From positions 1 to 7,978 of the forward strand of contig JAISKR010000188.1 in NCBI GenBank assembly GCA_031260845.1: a DNA stretch of 7,978 bases. Reading direction: 5' to 3'. Below are positions 1 to 6,840 of this stretch, piece by piece. The translations under genes and the position numbers were made by a program. Position 1 is the stretch's first letter. Each line of letters begins with the position of its first letter. Under the pieces are notes generated by a model. That model saw nothing but the letters and a program-made list of their open reading frames with translations, was not told the DNA's origin and did no database searches. Origin of the DNA: Bacteroidales bacterium. Its GTDB lineage: Bacteria; Bacteroidota; Bacteroidia; Bacteroidales; UBA4181.

Positions 1-7
1 AGAAGAA

Positions 8-63
8 ATGATAGAATGATGAAAAGGATAAAAGGTGGAACGGATAAAAGAATGAATGGTTGC
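8..63. repeat. Degenerate 8-bp-period purine-rich tract downstream of cusA
   Basis: Read in octamers from position 8, seven successive units all have A first and G third: ATGATAGA, ATGATGAA, AAGGATAA, AAGGTGGA, ACGGATAA, AAGAATGA, ATGGTTGC. GGATAAAAG is repeated exactly 16 bp apart (26-34 and 42-50). No coding content is seen. The period equals that of the tandem repeat in cusC, but the units are much more diverged. Confidence 0.4.
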
Positions 64-72
64 TTGATGCAA

Positions 73-104
73 AATTAACCATTAATAATTAACCATTAAT
101 AATT
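73..104. repeat. 14-bp direct repeat covering the end of cusA
   Basis: AATTAACCATTAAT occurs at 73-86 and again, perfectly, at 87-100, followed by AATT. The stop codon of cusA (89-91) and its last codons (IING) lie inside it, so the repeat has probably replaced or extended the original C-terminus. No terminator hairpin with a T-run is visible after it. Confidence 0.8.
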
Positions 105-3100
105 TTTTCTCGCCACCAGCATTGCAGTACCGGCACCACTAACATGGTCATGCTTTGGATGAGCATACCGCCAAAAGCGGGGATTGCCATCGGTATCATG
201 ATGTCTGCGCCTTTGCCTGTGGAAGTGAGTACCGGCAACAAGGCTATGAGCGTGGTAGCAGTAGTCATGGCGGCAGGGCGCACCCTTCTCAAACCGGCAG
301 TCACCACCGCTTCGCGTATATCGTTGCGAGTGCGGGGATTGCGTTCGAGGAAAGTATCGTGAATGTAGGTGCCCATCAGTACGCCATCGTTGGTAGCGAT
401 GCCGAACAAGGCGATGAAGCCTACCCACACTGCTATGCTCAGGTTGATGGGGTGTATCCCGAAAAGGTCGCGCATATTTCCGCCGCTTGTGTCGAAATTC
501 AAGAACCAAGGCTGTGCATAGAGCCACAACATGATGAATCCGCCTGCAAAAGCCACGAATACCCCCGAAAAATGGATGAGTGACGCTGTGATGGTGCGGA
601 AACGGAAGTAAAGAATGAGCAAAATGGCTAACAAACAGAGCGGAATGACAATCATCAGACGTCGCGCCGCCCGCTGTTGCTGTTCGTAGTTGCCGGCAAA
701 CTTGTAGGAAACGCCGGCAGGCAACCGTATTTCGCCCGAAGCGATTCCTTCTTTCAGCATTTTGTCTGCCTGCTGTACCACATCCACCTCTGCTTGCCCC
801 GCCTGCTTGTCAAAGATGACATATCCCGTCAGGAAGGTGTTTTCGCTCTGTATCATCTGTGCGCCTTTGGCATAGTCAATGTCTGCCACTTCGCTCAGCG
901 GAATCTGTACGCCGGTAGCCGTCGGGATGATGATACGGCGCAAGGCTTCGGGATTGTCGCGCAACTCGCGAGGGTAGCGCAGACGCACAGGAAAGCGCTC
1001 GCGTCCTTCAACGGTGGTGGTTAGCGTCATGCCACCCACCGCAGCGCCTATTACTTCCTGCAAATCACTTACCGTGACGCCGTAACGCGCCATATTGCGG
1101 CGGTTGAGTTGTATCTCGACGTAGGGTGCGCCCACAGCACGGTCGTAGAATACGGTGGACGGCAGGATAGACGGTACCGTCTTCAATGCTGCTTCCAACG
1201 CTTGCCCGCCCTGTTCGATGCTTTCGAGGTCGGGACCGGACACTTTCAAGCCCATCGGGGCACGCATACCGGTGGAAAGCATCACCTGACGGGCTTCGAT
1301 AGGTTGCAGTTTAGGCGCTGAGGTCAAACCGGGCAGATGCGTAACATTCACTATCTCTTGCCAAATGTCGCCGGTGTTGCGGATATGCGGTCGCCACTGA
1401 CGGAAATAATCGCCGTGACGGTCGGGAACAAGCAGAGCCCCCCATCCCCCCTCAGGGGGGCTAAATCGGCTCATGATTTCTTCCGAAGACAGATACACCT
1501 CGGAATCCCCCCTGAGGGGGGTGGGGGGGCTTGGGGTGAGAAATTCCCCGTTTCCGTTGGTTTTGAACCGTTGTCGGTGACCGTTTTCATCCAAAATGTA
1601 TTCCGGACGATAGTTGATGGTATTTTCAAACATCTGCACCGGCGCAGGGTCGAGCGCGGAATTGACGCGCCCCCATTTGCCGATGGTCAGTTCCACTTCG
1701 GGGATAGCCGTGATGCGCCTGTCCAAAGCGCCAATCAAACTGCGGTTTTGCTCAATACCTGTGTGCGGCATGGTGGTGGGCATCAGCAAAAACGAGCCTT
1801 CGTCGAGCGCAGGCATAAATTCCTGCCCCATATTGCGCCATATCAACACGCCGCAAAACAGTGTGGCTGCCGGTATCAGCATAAACTTCCGGCGGTTGTC
1901 AAGACACCAGCGCAGAATACGCTCGTAAAACACCACCAATGCCCAAAGTACGCCAATAATCAACCCGATGGCGACCACCACAAAGAGCAGATTCAGGAAA
2001 AAGCCCGTTTTGGTGCCAAGGGGCAGCCATACAGACGTAAGAAGGTAAACCACAGCGAAAAGGACAATGCCGGTTCCCGCCCATTTTCCCTTTTGCCGAA
2101 CGTACTGTATCAGTTTTGTAAACAGGTTGTCCGGCTGTTTGACGGGTTCATTCGCCTTGTTTCTTTTCCACTTGCCCAATACATAGTAGGCAATGGTGGG
2201 CAACAGGGCGAATCCCAATATAAATGCGGAAATCAGGGCGAAGGTTTTGGTGAATGCCAAAGGTTTGAAGAGTTTGCCTTCCTGTGCCTGCATGACAAAC
2301 ACCGGCAAAAAACTGACGATGGTGGTCAACATTCCGGTGGACAGGGCGCCGGAAACCTCGCGAACGCTGCGATAGATGAGAGCCTCTCCCCCTGCCCTCC
2401 TCTCCACAAGAGAGGGGGAATCTCCCTCCCCTTCGGGGAAGGCAGGGGGTGGGGCTGCTTTCATGTTCCTCACAATATTTTCCACAATCACCACTCCCAC
2501 GTCCACCATCACCCCGATGGCGATGGCGATGCCCGACAGCGCAACGATATTGGCGTCCACGCCGGTGTAGCGCATGATGATGAATGTGGTCAGCACTGCA
2601 ATCGGCAACAGGCTGGAAATAACGATGGATGCGCGTATGTTGAAAATAAGCACTAACACCACGATGATACAAATCAGGATTTCGTGCGAAAGGGCTGTTT
2701 CGAGTGTGCCGATGGTTTCGCGGATGAGGTTGGTGCGGTCGTAGAAGGGCACAAGGGTTACTTTCGATACGGTGCCGTCTGCCAAGGTTTTTTGAGGAAG
2801 TCCGGCGTTCATCGCTGTTATCTGCGCCTTCACATTGTCAATCACCTCCATCGGGTTGGAACCGTAACGTGCCACCACCACGCCTCCTACGGCTTCTATG
2901 CCTTCCTTGTCCAACCCGCCGCGTCGCGTGGCAGGACCAAAGTTCACAAAGGCAACATCTTTGATGCGCACCGGAACACCGCCCCGCACCGTTACAACGG
3001 CTTCCTCCAAATCTCCTATGCTTTTGATATAGCCCAAGCCGCGCACAAGGTATTCCACCTTGTTCATCTCAATGGTTTCCGCGCCTATGTCGAGGTTGCT

Positions 3101-3271
3101 CTTCTGCACGGCAGTCATCACATCCATCACCGACACATTGAACGCCCGCATGGCGTCTGGGTTGATTTCCACCTGATACTCCTTCACAAAACCGCCCACA
3201 GACGCCACTTCCGCCACGCCACCGGCAGCAGAGAGGGCATATTTCACATAAAAATCCTGCACTGTCCGCAA
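89..3271 (-). CDS. C-terminal part of CusA-like pump (about 1,060 aa if read from TTG)
   Basis: This is the open part of the pump gene after the premature stop, in the same frame as the N-terminal fragment. A TTG at 3269-3271 is the first possible start, but it lies mid-domain (Leu of DELRTVQDF), so it is probably not a real start. The part encodes the rest of the first porter domain (VAEVASVGGFVKEYQVEINP), TM2-TM6 with the VMVD...VEN proton-relay helix, the second periplasmic domain (LSTGMRAPMGLKVSGP, with Met residues suited to Cu(I)), and the final helices with IATNDGVLMG and RRVRPAAMTTATT. Without TM1 it is unlikely to fold as a working pump by itself. The last residues, IING, are encoded by a 14-bp repeat that also supplies the stop codon. 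Confidence 0.7.
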   Translation of the reverse strand: MRTVQDFYVKYALSAAGGVAEVASVGGFVKEYQVEINPDAMRAFNVSVMDVMTAVQKSNLDIGAETIEMNKVEYLVRGLGYIKSIGDLEEAVVTVRGGVPVRIKDVAFVNFGPATRRGGLDKEGIEAVGGVVVARYGSNPMEVIDNVKAQITAMNAGLPQKTLADGTVSKVTLVPFYDRTNLIRETIGTLETALSHEILICIIVVLVLIFNIRASIVISSLLPIAVLTTFIIMRYTGVDANIVALSGIAIAIGVMVDVGVVIVENIVRNMKAAPPPAFPEGEGDSPSLVERRAGGEALIYRSVREVSGALSTGMLTTIVSFLPVFVMQAQEGKLFKPLAFTKTFALISAFILGFALLPTIAYYVLGKWKRNKANEPVKQPDNLFTKLIQYVRQKGKWAGTGIVLFAVVYLLTSVWLPLGTKTGFFLNLLFVVVAIGLIIGVLWALVVFYERILRWCLDNRRKFMLIPAATLFCGVLIWRNMGQEFMPALDEGSFLLMPTTMPHTGIEQNRSLIGALDRRITAIPEVELTIGKWGRVNSALDPAPVQMFENTINYRPEYILDENGHRQRFKTNGNGEFLTPSPPTPLRGDSEVYLSSEEIMSRFSPPEGGWGALLVPDRHGDYFRQWRPHIRNTGDIWQEIVNVTHLPGLTSAPKLQPIEARQVMLSTGMRAPMGLKVSGPDLESIEQGGQALEAALKTVPSILPSTVFYDRAVGAPYVEIQLNRRNMARYGVTVSDLQEVIGAAVGGMTLTTTVEGRERFPVRLRYPRELRDNPEALRRIIIPTATGVQIPLSEVADIDYAKGAQMIQSENTFLTGYVIFDKQAGQAEVDVVQQADKMLKEGIASGEIRLPAGVSYKFAGNYEQQQRAARRLMIVIPLCLLAILLILYFRFRTITASLIHFSGVFVAFAGGFIMLWLYAQPWFLNFDTSGGNMRDLFGIHPINLSIAVWVGFIALFGIATNDGVLMGTYIHDTFLERNPRTRNDIREAVVTAGLRRVRPAAMTTATTLIALLPVLTSTGKGADIMIPMAIPAFGGMLIQSMTMLVVPVLQCWWREKIING
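1436..1532. repeat. Pair of inverted palindromic G/C-rich repeats in frame inside cusA
   Basis: Two near-identical units face each other. The left unit is CCCCCC-AT-CCCCCC-TCA-GGGGGG at 1438-1460; the right is CCCCCC-TGA-GGGGGG-T-GGGGGGG at 1507-1529. Each contains its own 6-bp G/C hairpin, and the outer C-tract can pair with the outer G-tract. The 46 bp between them (1461-1506) has normal coding composition (DSEVYLSSEEIMSRF). On the coding strand the units give SPPTPLRG and SPPEGGWGAL, about residues 755-762 and 778-787, in the second periplasmic region just before VPDRHGDYFRQW. The sequence differs from the 2383-2454 element, but size, G/C bias and hairpin-within-palindrome layout are alike. 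Confidence 0.7.
2383..2454. repeat. 72-bp in-frame palindromic (REP-like) element inside cusA, three-way stem
   Basis: The ends, CCTCTCCCCCTGCC (2383-2396) and GGCAGGGGGTGGGG (2441-2454), are inverted repeats matching at 12 of 14 positions, the inner 9 perfectly. Between them are two hairpins: 2397-2404 with 2410-2417 (CTCCTCTC/GAGAGGGG, one wobble) and TCCCC-TTC-GGGGA at 2427-2439. The whole can fold as a cloverleaf. It is 24 codons long, keeps the cusA frame, and is translated as a Pro/Gly/Glu-rich stretch (PPPAFPEGEGDSPSLVERR) in the predicted cytoplasmic loop between TM4 and TM5. E. coli CusA has only a short hydrophilic linker there. The insertion interpretation is inferred from the structure and the odd composition. 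Confidence 0.7.
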
Positions 3272-3322
3272 TTCGTCGGGATTCCATCCACCGGCAGGCT
3301 CTCCCGTTTCGGGATTGCGCCC

Positions 3323-3325
3323 TTA
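3323..3325 (-). other. Premature in-frame TAA stop in cusA (codon 157)
   Basis: The minus strand reads TGG TAC ACC CTC TAA GGG CGC AAT across this site. Family members have Glu here (TLEGR), so a single G-to-T change of GAA to TAA, seen as C-to-A at position 3325 on the plus strand, explains it. Reading on in the same frame gives GRNPETGEPAGGWNPDEL, which joins smoothly to LRTVQDFYVKYAL. TAA also ends the cusB, cusC and full-length cusA frames here, so it is not reassigned to Glu. Confidence 0.9.
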
Positions 3326-3793
3326 GAGGGTGTACCAGAAAATCTGCCCCAAGGCAGTGGCGTCGGGACCTAATGTCGGCTGAACGCCTTCCGGCAAGGC
3401 TCCGGCAGGCAGGGAACCTAATTTTTCCGACACACGGGAACGGCTCCAATAGAAATCCGCATCATCGTCGAAAATAATGTAAATAAACGACATACCGAAC
3501 ATAGAAGTGCTGCGGATGGTTTTCACGTTGGGAATGCCCAACAGCGCCGTAGAAAGCGGGTAAGTAATCTGTTCCTGAATGTCTTTGGGCGAGCGTCCCA
3601 TCCATTCGGTGGCGACAATTTGCTGGTTTTCGCCAATGTCGGGAATGGCGTCCACCGGAACGGGGTCGCGGGGCAGCCAGCCGCCATGCCAGTTGAACGG
3701 GGCAACAGAAATGCCCCAAAACACGATAACTGCAAGCAACAACAGGGTAATGAGCCGGTTGCAGAGGAAATATTTGATGATGCGGTTGAGCAT
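3323..3793 (-). CDS. N-terminal fragment of CusA-like pump (156 aa, ends at the premature stop)
   Basis: This is the 5' part of the broken pump gene. It encodes the cytoplasmic N-terminus, the first transmembrane helix (about residues 13-33, rich in Leu/Val/Ile) and the start of the first periplasmic porter domain. Typical RND sequence is present: PVDAIPDIGENQQIV near residues 46-60, then ITYPLSTALLGIPNVKTIRS and a FIYIIFDDD strand. It ends at GQIFWYTL, where family members normally continue with Glu-Gly-Arg. The ATG at 3791-3793 fits the family N-terminus; the leader before it is A/T-rich with no clear Shine-Dalgarno, as usual in Bacteroidota. Alone, this fragment has one helix and an incomplete porter domain and could not pump. 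Confidence 0.75.
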   Translation of the reverse strand: MLNRIIKYFLCNRLITLLLLAVIVFWGISVAPFNWHGGWLPRDPVPVDAIPDIGENQQIVATEWMGRSPKDIQEQITYPLSTALLGIPNVKTIRSTSMFGMSFIYIIFDDDADFYWSRSRVSEKLGSLPAGALPEGVQPTLGPDATALGQIFWYTL

Positions 3794-3817
3794 AGTGAAT
3801 GATTTAGAGGTAAAACA

Positions 3818-5341
3818 TTATTTTCTGTACTTGCAACAGGCAGGCAGAGCGTTGTAAATGCCGTCATCCGCCTTGTGTTTATCGGTATCATGTCCCGATT
3901 TTGCCACCGCCTTTGAAATATCGTCAAGGGCGGTTTTCGACGGGTCGAAATGCAGGTGCAACTGCCGCGTTTCCTTGTCCCAAGAGGCAGACGTGACGCC
4001 GACAACGCTCATGGCGGCTCCTTCAATGCGCGTCTTGCACATTCCGCAAAGTCCGCCGACTTCGAGCATGGCATGGACAGGTTCTGCGCTTTTCTCCGGC
4101 ATGGCTTCGGCTTTGCCGGTATTCATCATGCTTGCTTTGCCTTCCAATTGAGCAGCAGCATCAATAGTGAAAGCGCCGTTGACAACAATCTCTTCTCCCG
4201 CATCAATACCGGACAGAACGATGCAAGCATCGCCCAAGTACGCGCCAAGTTCTATTTCACGCAGGGCAAAGGCAGGCATTTCGCTATCCTGCTCTTTTAC
4301 ATACACGATAGAGCGTTTGCCTGTCCATAATACAGCCGTTTTGGGTATGACAACAGCGTTTTTGTCTTTCCCCTGTGCGGTTTGAATAAACGCATTGGCA
4401 TACATTTCAGGTTTCAGTTGCATACCGGCGTTCGCTGCTTCCACGCGAATTTTGACAGTGCGGGTGGTCTTGTCGAGTGTCGGGTTGATGAAGGTGATTT
4501 TGCCCGAAAAGTCCTTCTCAGGCAGCGCCTGAACGGTGAATCGCACCTTATCGCCCGTTTTCAGGTGGGGAAGGTCGGATTCGTAGGCTTCAAACACTGC
4601 CCACACCGATGAAAGGTCTGTCAGCGTGAACAGCGTGCTGCCCGTACTGACATAATCGCCCTGCGATACGTTCTTTTCAACGACAACGCCACCCGAACCG
4701 GCTGTAATATCTACCACCGGCGATGGTGTTCCCGATTGTTCGACCGCTGCAATCTGCGCATCCGTCATTTTCCACAGGCGCAGTTTTTCGCGGGCGGCAT
4801 CCAACAGCGGCGCGTTCTGCATTTTCACTGCCTCCAACAGTTCCTGCTGGGCGTTGAGCAAATCGGGCGAGTAAATGCCTGCAATCACCTGCCCTTCGCG
4901 CACGGTTTCGCCCGCAAAATTGACGGACAAGCGCTCAATACGCCCGCTCACGTGCGACACCTGCGAATGAAACAGGTTAGCGTTGGGTTGTATCGTACCG
5001 TACAGCCTTATTTCCTTTACAGGACTGCTGTACGATGCTGTCATCGTTTGAATGTCAGCCAACGCAAGGGCTTCTTTCGACAGAACGACGGCATTGGGGT
5101 TTGAAGAATTGACCGATGCAGACATAGATTGCACCGGAATCAAATCCATCGCGCAAAGCGGGCATTTACCCGGCTTGTCCTGCCTGATTTGCGGGTGCAT
5201 GGAACAAGTCCACGTTTGCGCCTCGGCTGCGGCATCGTGTTGATGCTCGCTGTGTCCGTCTGAACCGCCAAACAGCAGCCATCCCAGACATATCCCTGCT
5301 GCCAGCAGTAATCCGTATATTACAATATTTTTTGTTTTCAT
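3818..5341 (-). CDS. cusB: CusB-like periplasmic adaptor with N-terminal heavy-metal-binding domain and C-terminal HMA domain
   Basis: This is the membrane-fusion protein (507 aa) that links the RND pump to the outer-membrane channel and hands over metal. Residues 6-25 are a hydrophobic anchor without a convincing lipobox, so it is probably held in the inner membrane by this helix. A His-rich linker (HSEHQHD) follows, then a heavy-metal-binding domain at about 43-70 with CSMHP (Cys46, His49) and CPLCAMDL (Cys60, Cys63). The adaptor core spans about 105-400: a lipoyl-like half (GRIERLSVNFAGETVREGQ), a short alpha-hairpin (SPDLLNAQQELLEAV), and the beta-barrel and membrane-proximal parts. Residues about 423-490 form an HMA domain with Cys432-Gly-Met-Cys435, and the tail ends LPACCKYRK. 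E. coli CusB has neither terminal domain. It starts 32 bp after the channel gene and ends 24 bp before cusA. Confidence 0.93.
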   Translation of the reverse strand: MKTKNIVIYGLLLAAGICLGWLLFGGSDGHSEHQHDAAAEAQTWTCSMHPQIRQDKPGKCPLCAMDLIPVQSMSASVNSSNPNAVVLSKEALALADIQTMTASYSSPVKEIRLYGTIQPNANLFHSQVSHVSGRIERLSVNFAGETVREGQVIAGIYSPDLLNAQQELLEAVKMQNAPLLDAAREKLRLWKMTDAQIAAVEQSGTPSPVVDITAGSGGVVVEKNVSQGDYVSTGSTLFTLTDLSSVWAVFEAYESDLPHLKTGDKVRFTVQALPEKDFSGKITFINPTLDKTTRTVKIRVEAANAGMQLKPEMYANAFIQTAQGKDKNAVVIPKTAVLWTGKRSIVYVKEQDSEMPAFALREIELGAYLGDACIVLSGIDAGEEIVVNGAFTIDAAAQLEGKASMMNTGKAEAMPEKSAEPVHAMLEVGGLCGMCKTRIEGAAMSVVGVTSASWDKETRQLHLHFDPSKTALDDISKAVAKSGHDTDKHKADDGIYNALPACCKYRK

Positions 5342-5373
5342 TTTTCTTTATATTTTAAATTTAATATTCATTT

Positions 5374-6840
5374 TTAATATTCATTGTCCGCTGAGGATAT
5401 CATTTTGCGGATGCTGACCACCGTGGTATTGTATCCGGCAACGGCTTCCGTTTCTTTTGACCGGTAATCCAACAATTGCCGCTGCACCTGAATAATGTCC
5501 GTGAGGCTGCTCTTGCCGACGGTAAACTCGTTCACCATCAGGTCGTAAGTGCTGCGGGTGAGGGCGGCTTGTTTGCGGTAGAGCGCGATTTTTCGCTCGG
5601 CATCATCCAACAGGTGTTTGGTGCGGTAAAGTTCGGCTTGCAGTTGATTCAGCGCATCGGCGTATTTTTCGTCTGTCGCCTGCTGCATGAGTTGGCGCTC
5701 CTTTTGGGCTGCACGGTATTTTTTCCGGTACACCGGAATGCTTACCGACACCATCGGCATCACCATGTCCTTGCCGTTCATGCTGCTCATGCCGGTTGTG
5801 CTGCCCATGCCGCTCATCGGCGAGCCGCCTGTTTCCGCCAATTTGCCGATGAACATATACTGCAAGCCCACGCCCAACATCGGATAACCCATTTTTCGTT
5901 CCATCTCGGCACGCGCCGCGTAAGCGAGACTCTCTTCGGTCAGCATTCCCAACATGGGGTTTTGATGGGTGATGGTCTGCATGGCAGTGGCAACGTCGGG
6001 TGGCGACGGCAGTTGCACCAAATCGGCGGGCACAGCCACCGCAGTTTCCGCAGCACGGTTCAGCAAGGCGTTGAATCGTGCTTTTCCGGCGAGCATCTCC
6101 GAGCGAAGGCTCTCAATGTTGCTTTCCAACTCCGCCATCTCAATCTGCACCCGCAATACCTCCGACATACCTGATGAGGCGACGTTCATGCTCATTGAAG
6201 GATTGAAGGATTGAGGGATTGAGGGATTGAGGGATTGAGAGGGCATATTTCCGCCCATATTCATGCCACCCATATTACTTGCGGCGGGCGTTGCGACATT
6301 CATGGCGTTATTGCTCATTTGTGCGGCTGCTGCACTCGGTGTATTCTGCGGATTCCGGTATCTCTGCAAGGCAAGCGTTTCCAACTGTTTCAACAACGTC
6401 AAATTTTCTTCGTTATTGAACAATTTTTGTTGCAGGGCGCACAAGACGTACCATTGCGTATATACTTCCAGAAAAAGATTGTCCCGTGTTTCGCGGAACT
6501 GCTCAAAAGCCATTTTTGCCATGTGTTCGGCTTCGGTGCGGGCTGCTTTGCGCGTACCGAACCACGGAAACATTTGCATCACTTGAAATTGGGCTATCTG
6601 CCGCCCTTCCACGAGTTCCATCGGACGAAGGAAAAAGCCCATATCCAATTGCGGATTGTCCAAAGCGCTCATCTGCGGCGATTTCTGCAATTCCGCTTCG
6701 TAGATGAGGAAAGCCGCATGAACCGCAGGATTGTTGCGGGCAGCCATTTCCATATAAAGAAACAAACTGTCCGTTCCTGACGATTGCCCGAAAACACAGC
6801 CTGATGCTGCCAACAGCCATACTATAAAATATTTTTTCAT
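5374..6840 (-). CDS. cusC: TolC/CusC-like outer-membrane channel with two Met-rich loops
   Basis: This 488-aa protein is the outer-membrane exit duct of the copper/silver efflux pump. An N-terminal export signal ends in AASGCVFGQ; it could be a lipoprotein signal at Cys15 or a cleavage after Gly18, and I cannot decide. Typical family sequence follows: NPQLDMGFF, MFPWFGTRKAARTEAE (about 90-105), and the periplasmic-tip motif of the second helical hairpin, VGKSSLTDIIQVQ, at 441-453. Two Met-rich segments stand out. One, about 175-225, lies where the first helical hairpin should turn at the periplasmic tip. The other, about 339-363 (SPMSGMGSTTGMSSMNG), lies between two predicted beta-strands, so probably in an outside loop. 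Part of the first segment is encoded by an 8-bp tandem repeat. It is the first gene of the tight operon. Confidence 0.92.
   Translation of the reverse strand: MKKYFIVWLLAASGCVFGQSSGTDSLFLYMEMAARNNPAVHAAFLIYEAELQKSPQMSALDNPQLDMGFFLRPMELVEGRQIAQFQVMQMFPWFGTRKAARTEAEHMAKMAFEQFRETRDNLFLEVYTQWYVLCALQQKLFNNEENLTLLKQLETLALQRYRNPQNTPSAAAAQMSNNAMNVATPAASNMGGMNMGGNMPSQSLNPSIPQSFNPSMSMNVASSGMSEVLRVQIEMAELESNIESLRSEMLAGKARFNALLNRAAETAVAVPADLVQLPSPPDVATAMQTITHQNPMLGMLTEESLAYAARAEMERKMGYPMLGVGLQYMFIGKLAETGGSPMSGMGSTTGMSSMNGKDMVMPMVSVSIPVYRKKYRAAQKERQLMQQATDEKYADALNQLQAELYRTKHLLDDAERKIALYRKQAALTRSTYDLMVNEFTVGKSSLTDIIQVQRQLLDYRSKETEAVAGYNTTVVSIRKMISSADNEY
6194..6241. repeat. Six tandem 8-bp units (ATTGARGG) inside cusC
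   Basis: On the plus strand the units are ATTGAAGG twice, ATTGAGGG three times and a final ATTGAGAG, without gaps. The 48-bp tract encodes S201 to P215 and the start of M216 (SLNPSIPQ then SFNPSM, an 8-residue protein period). On the coding strand the unit is open in all three frames. Just after the tract both alternative frames meet TGA, one at once and one within about 20 codons, so gain or loss of one or two units would truncate the channel. A change of three units (24 bp) would only alter the loop length. Confidence 0.9.

Larger units (their letters stand above)
89..3793 (-). pseudogene. cusA: CusA-like Cu(I)/Ag(I) RND efflux pump, interrupted by one in-frame stop
   Basis: This is the inner-membrane, proton-driven subunit of a heavy-metal RND efflux pump, working with the adaptor and outer-membrane channel encoded just upstream. 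The frame runs 1,234 codons from the ATG at 3791-3793 to the TAA at 89-91 and is broken only by TAA at 3323-3325 (codon 157). Around residues 423-439, AIAIGVMVD followed by VENIVRN matches the monovalent-metal (CusA) type of the TM4 proton-relay motif, where CzcA-type pumps have DFG instead of AIG. The length exceeds E. coli CusA (about 1,047 residues). Extra hydrophobic segments near residues 573-621, a longer loop near 740-790 and two repeat-derived insertions explain part of this. It starts 24 bp after the adaptor stop, so it is co-transcribed. Family assignment is firm; whether the gene is dead, read through or a sequencing error is open. Confidence 0.9.

Noticed and set aside
1438..1529. 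CRISPR-like repeat-spacer-repeat
   Set aside because: There are only two units, in inverted orientation, inside a coding frame; no array or cas gene is present.
1337..2656. A 439-codon plus-strand open frame
   Set aside because: It lies fully opposite cusA and its predicted protein is low-complexity, His/Gln/Arg-rich with no family features, as expected for an antisense shadow of a G/C-rich gene.
3269..3271. TTG as a true restart of a shorter pump
   Set aside because: It sits in the middle of the porter domain with no ribosome-binding context and would lack TM1, so it is more likely an internal Leu codon.
3323..3325. Selenocysteine, pyrrolysine or reassigned-codon recoding at the cusA stop
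   Set aside because: The codon is TAA, not TGA or TAG, and TAA ends the cusB and cusC frames and the full-length cusA frame in the same window.
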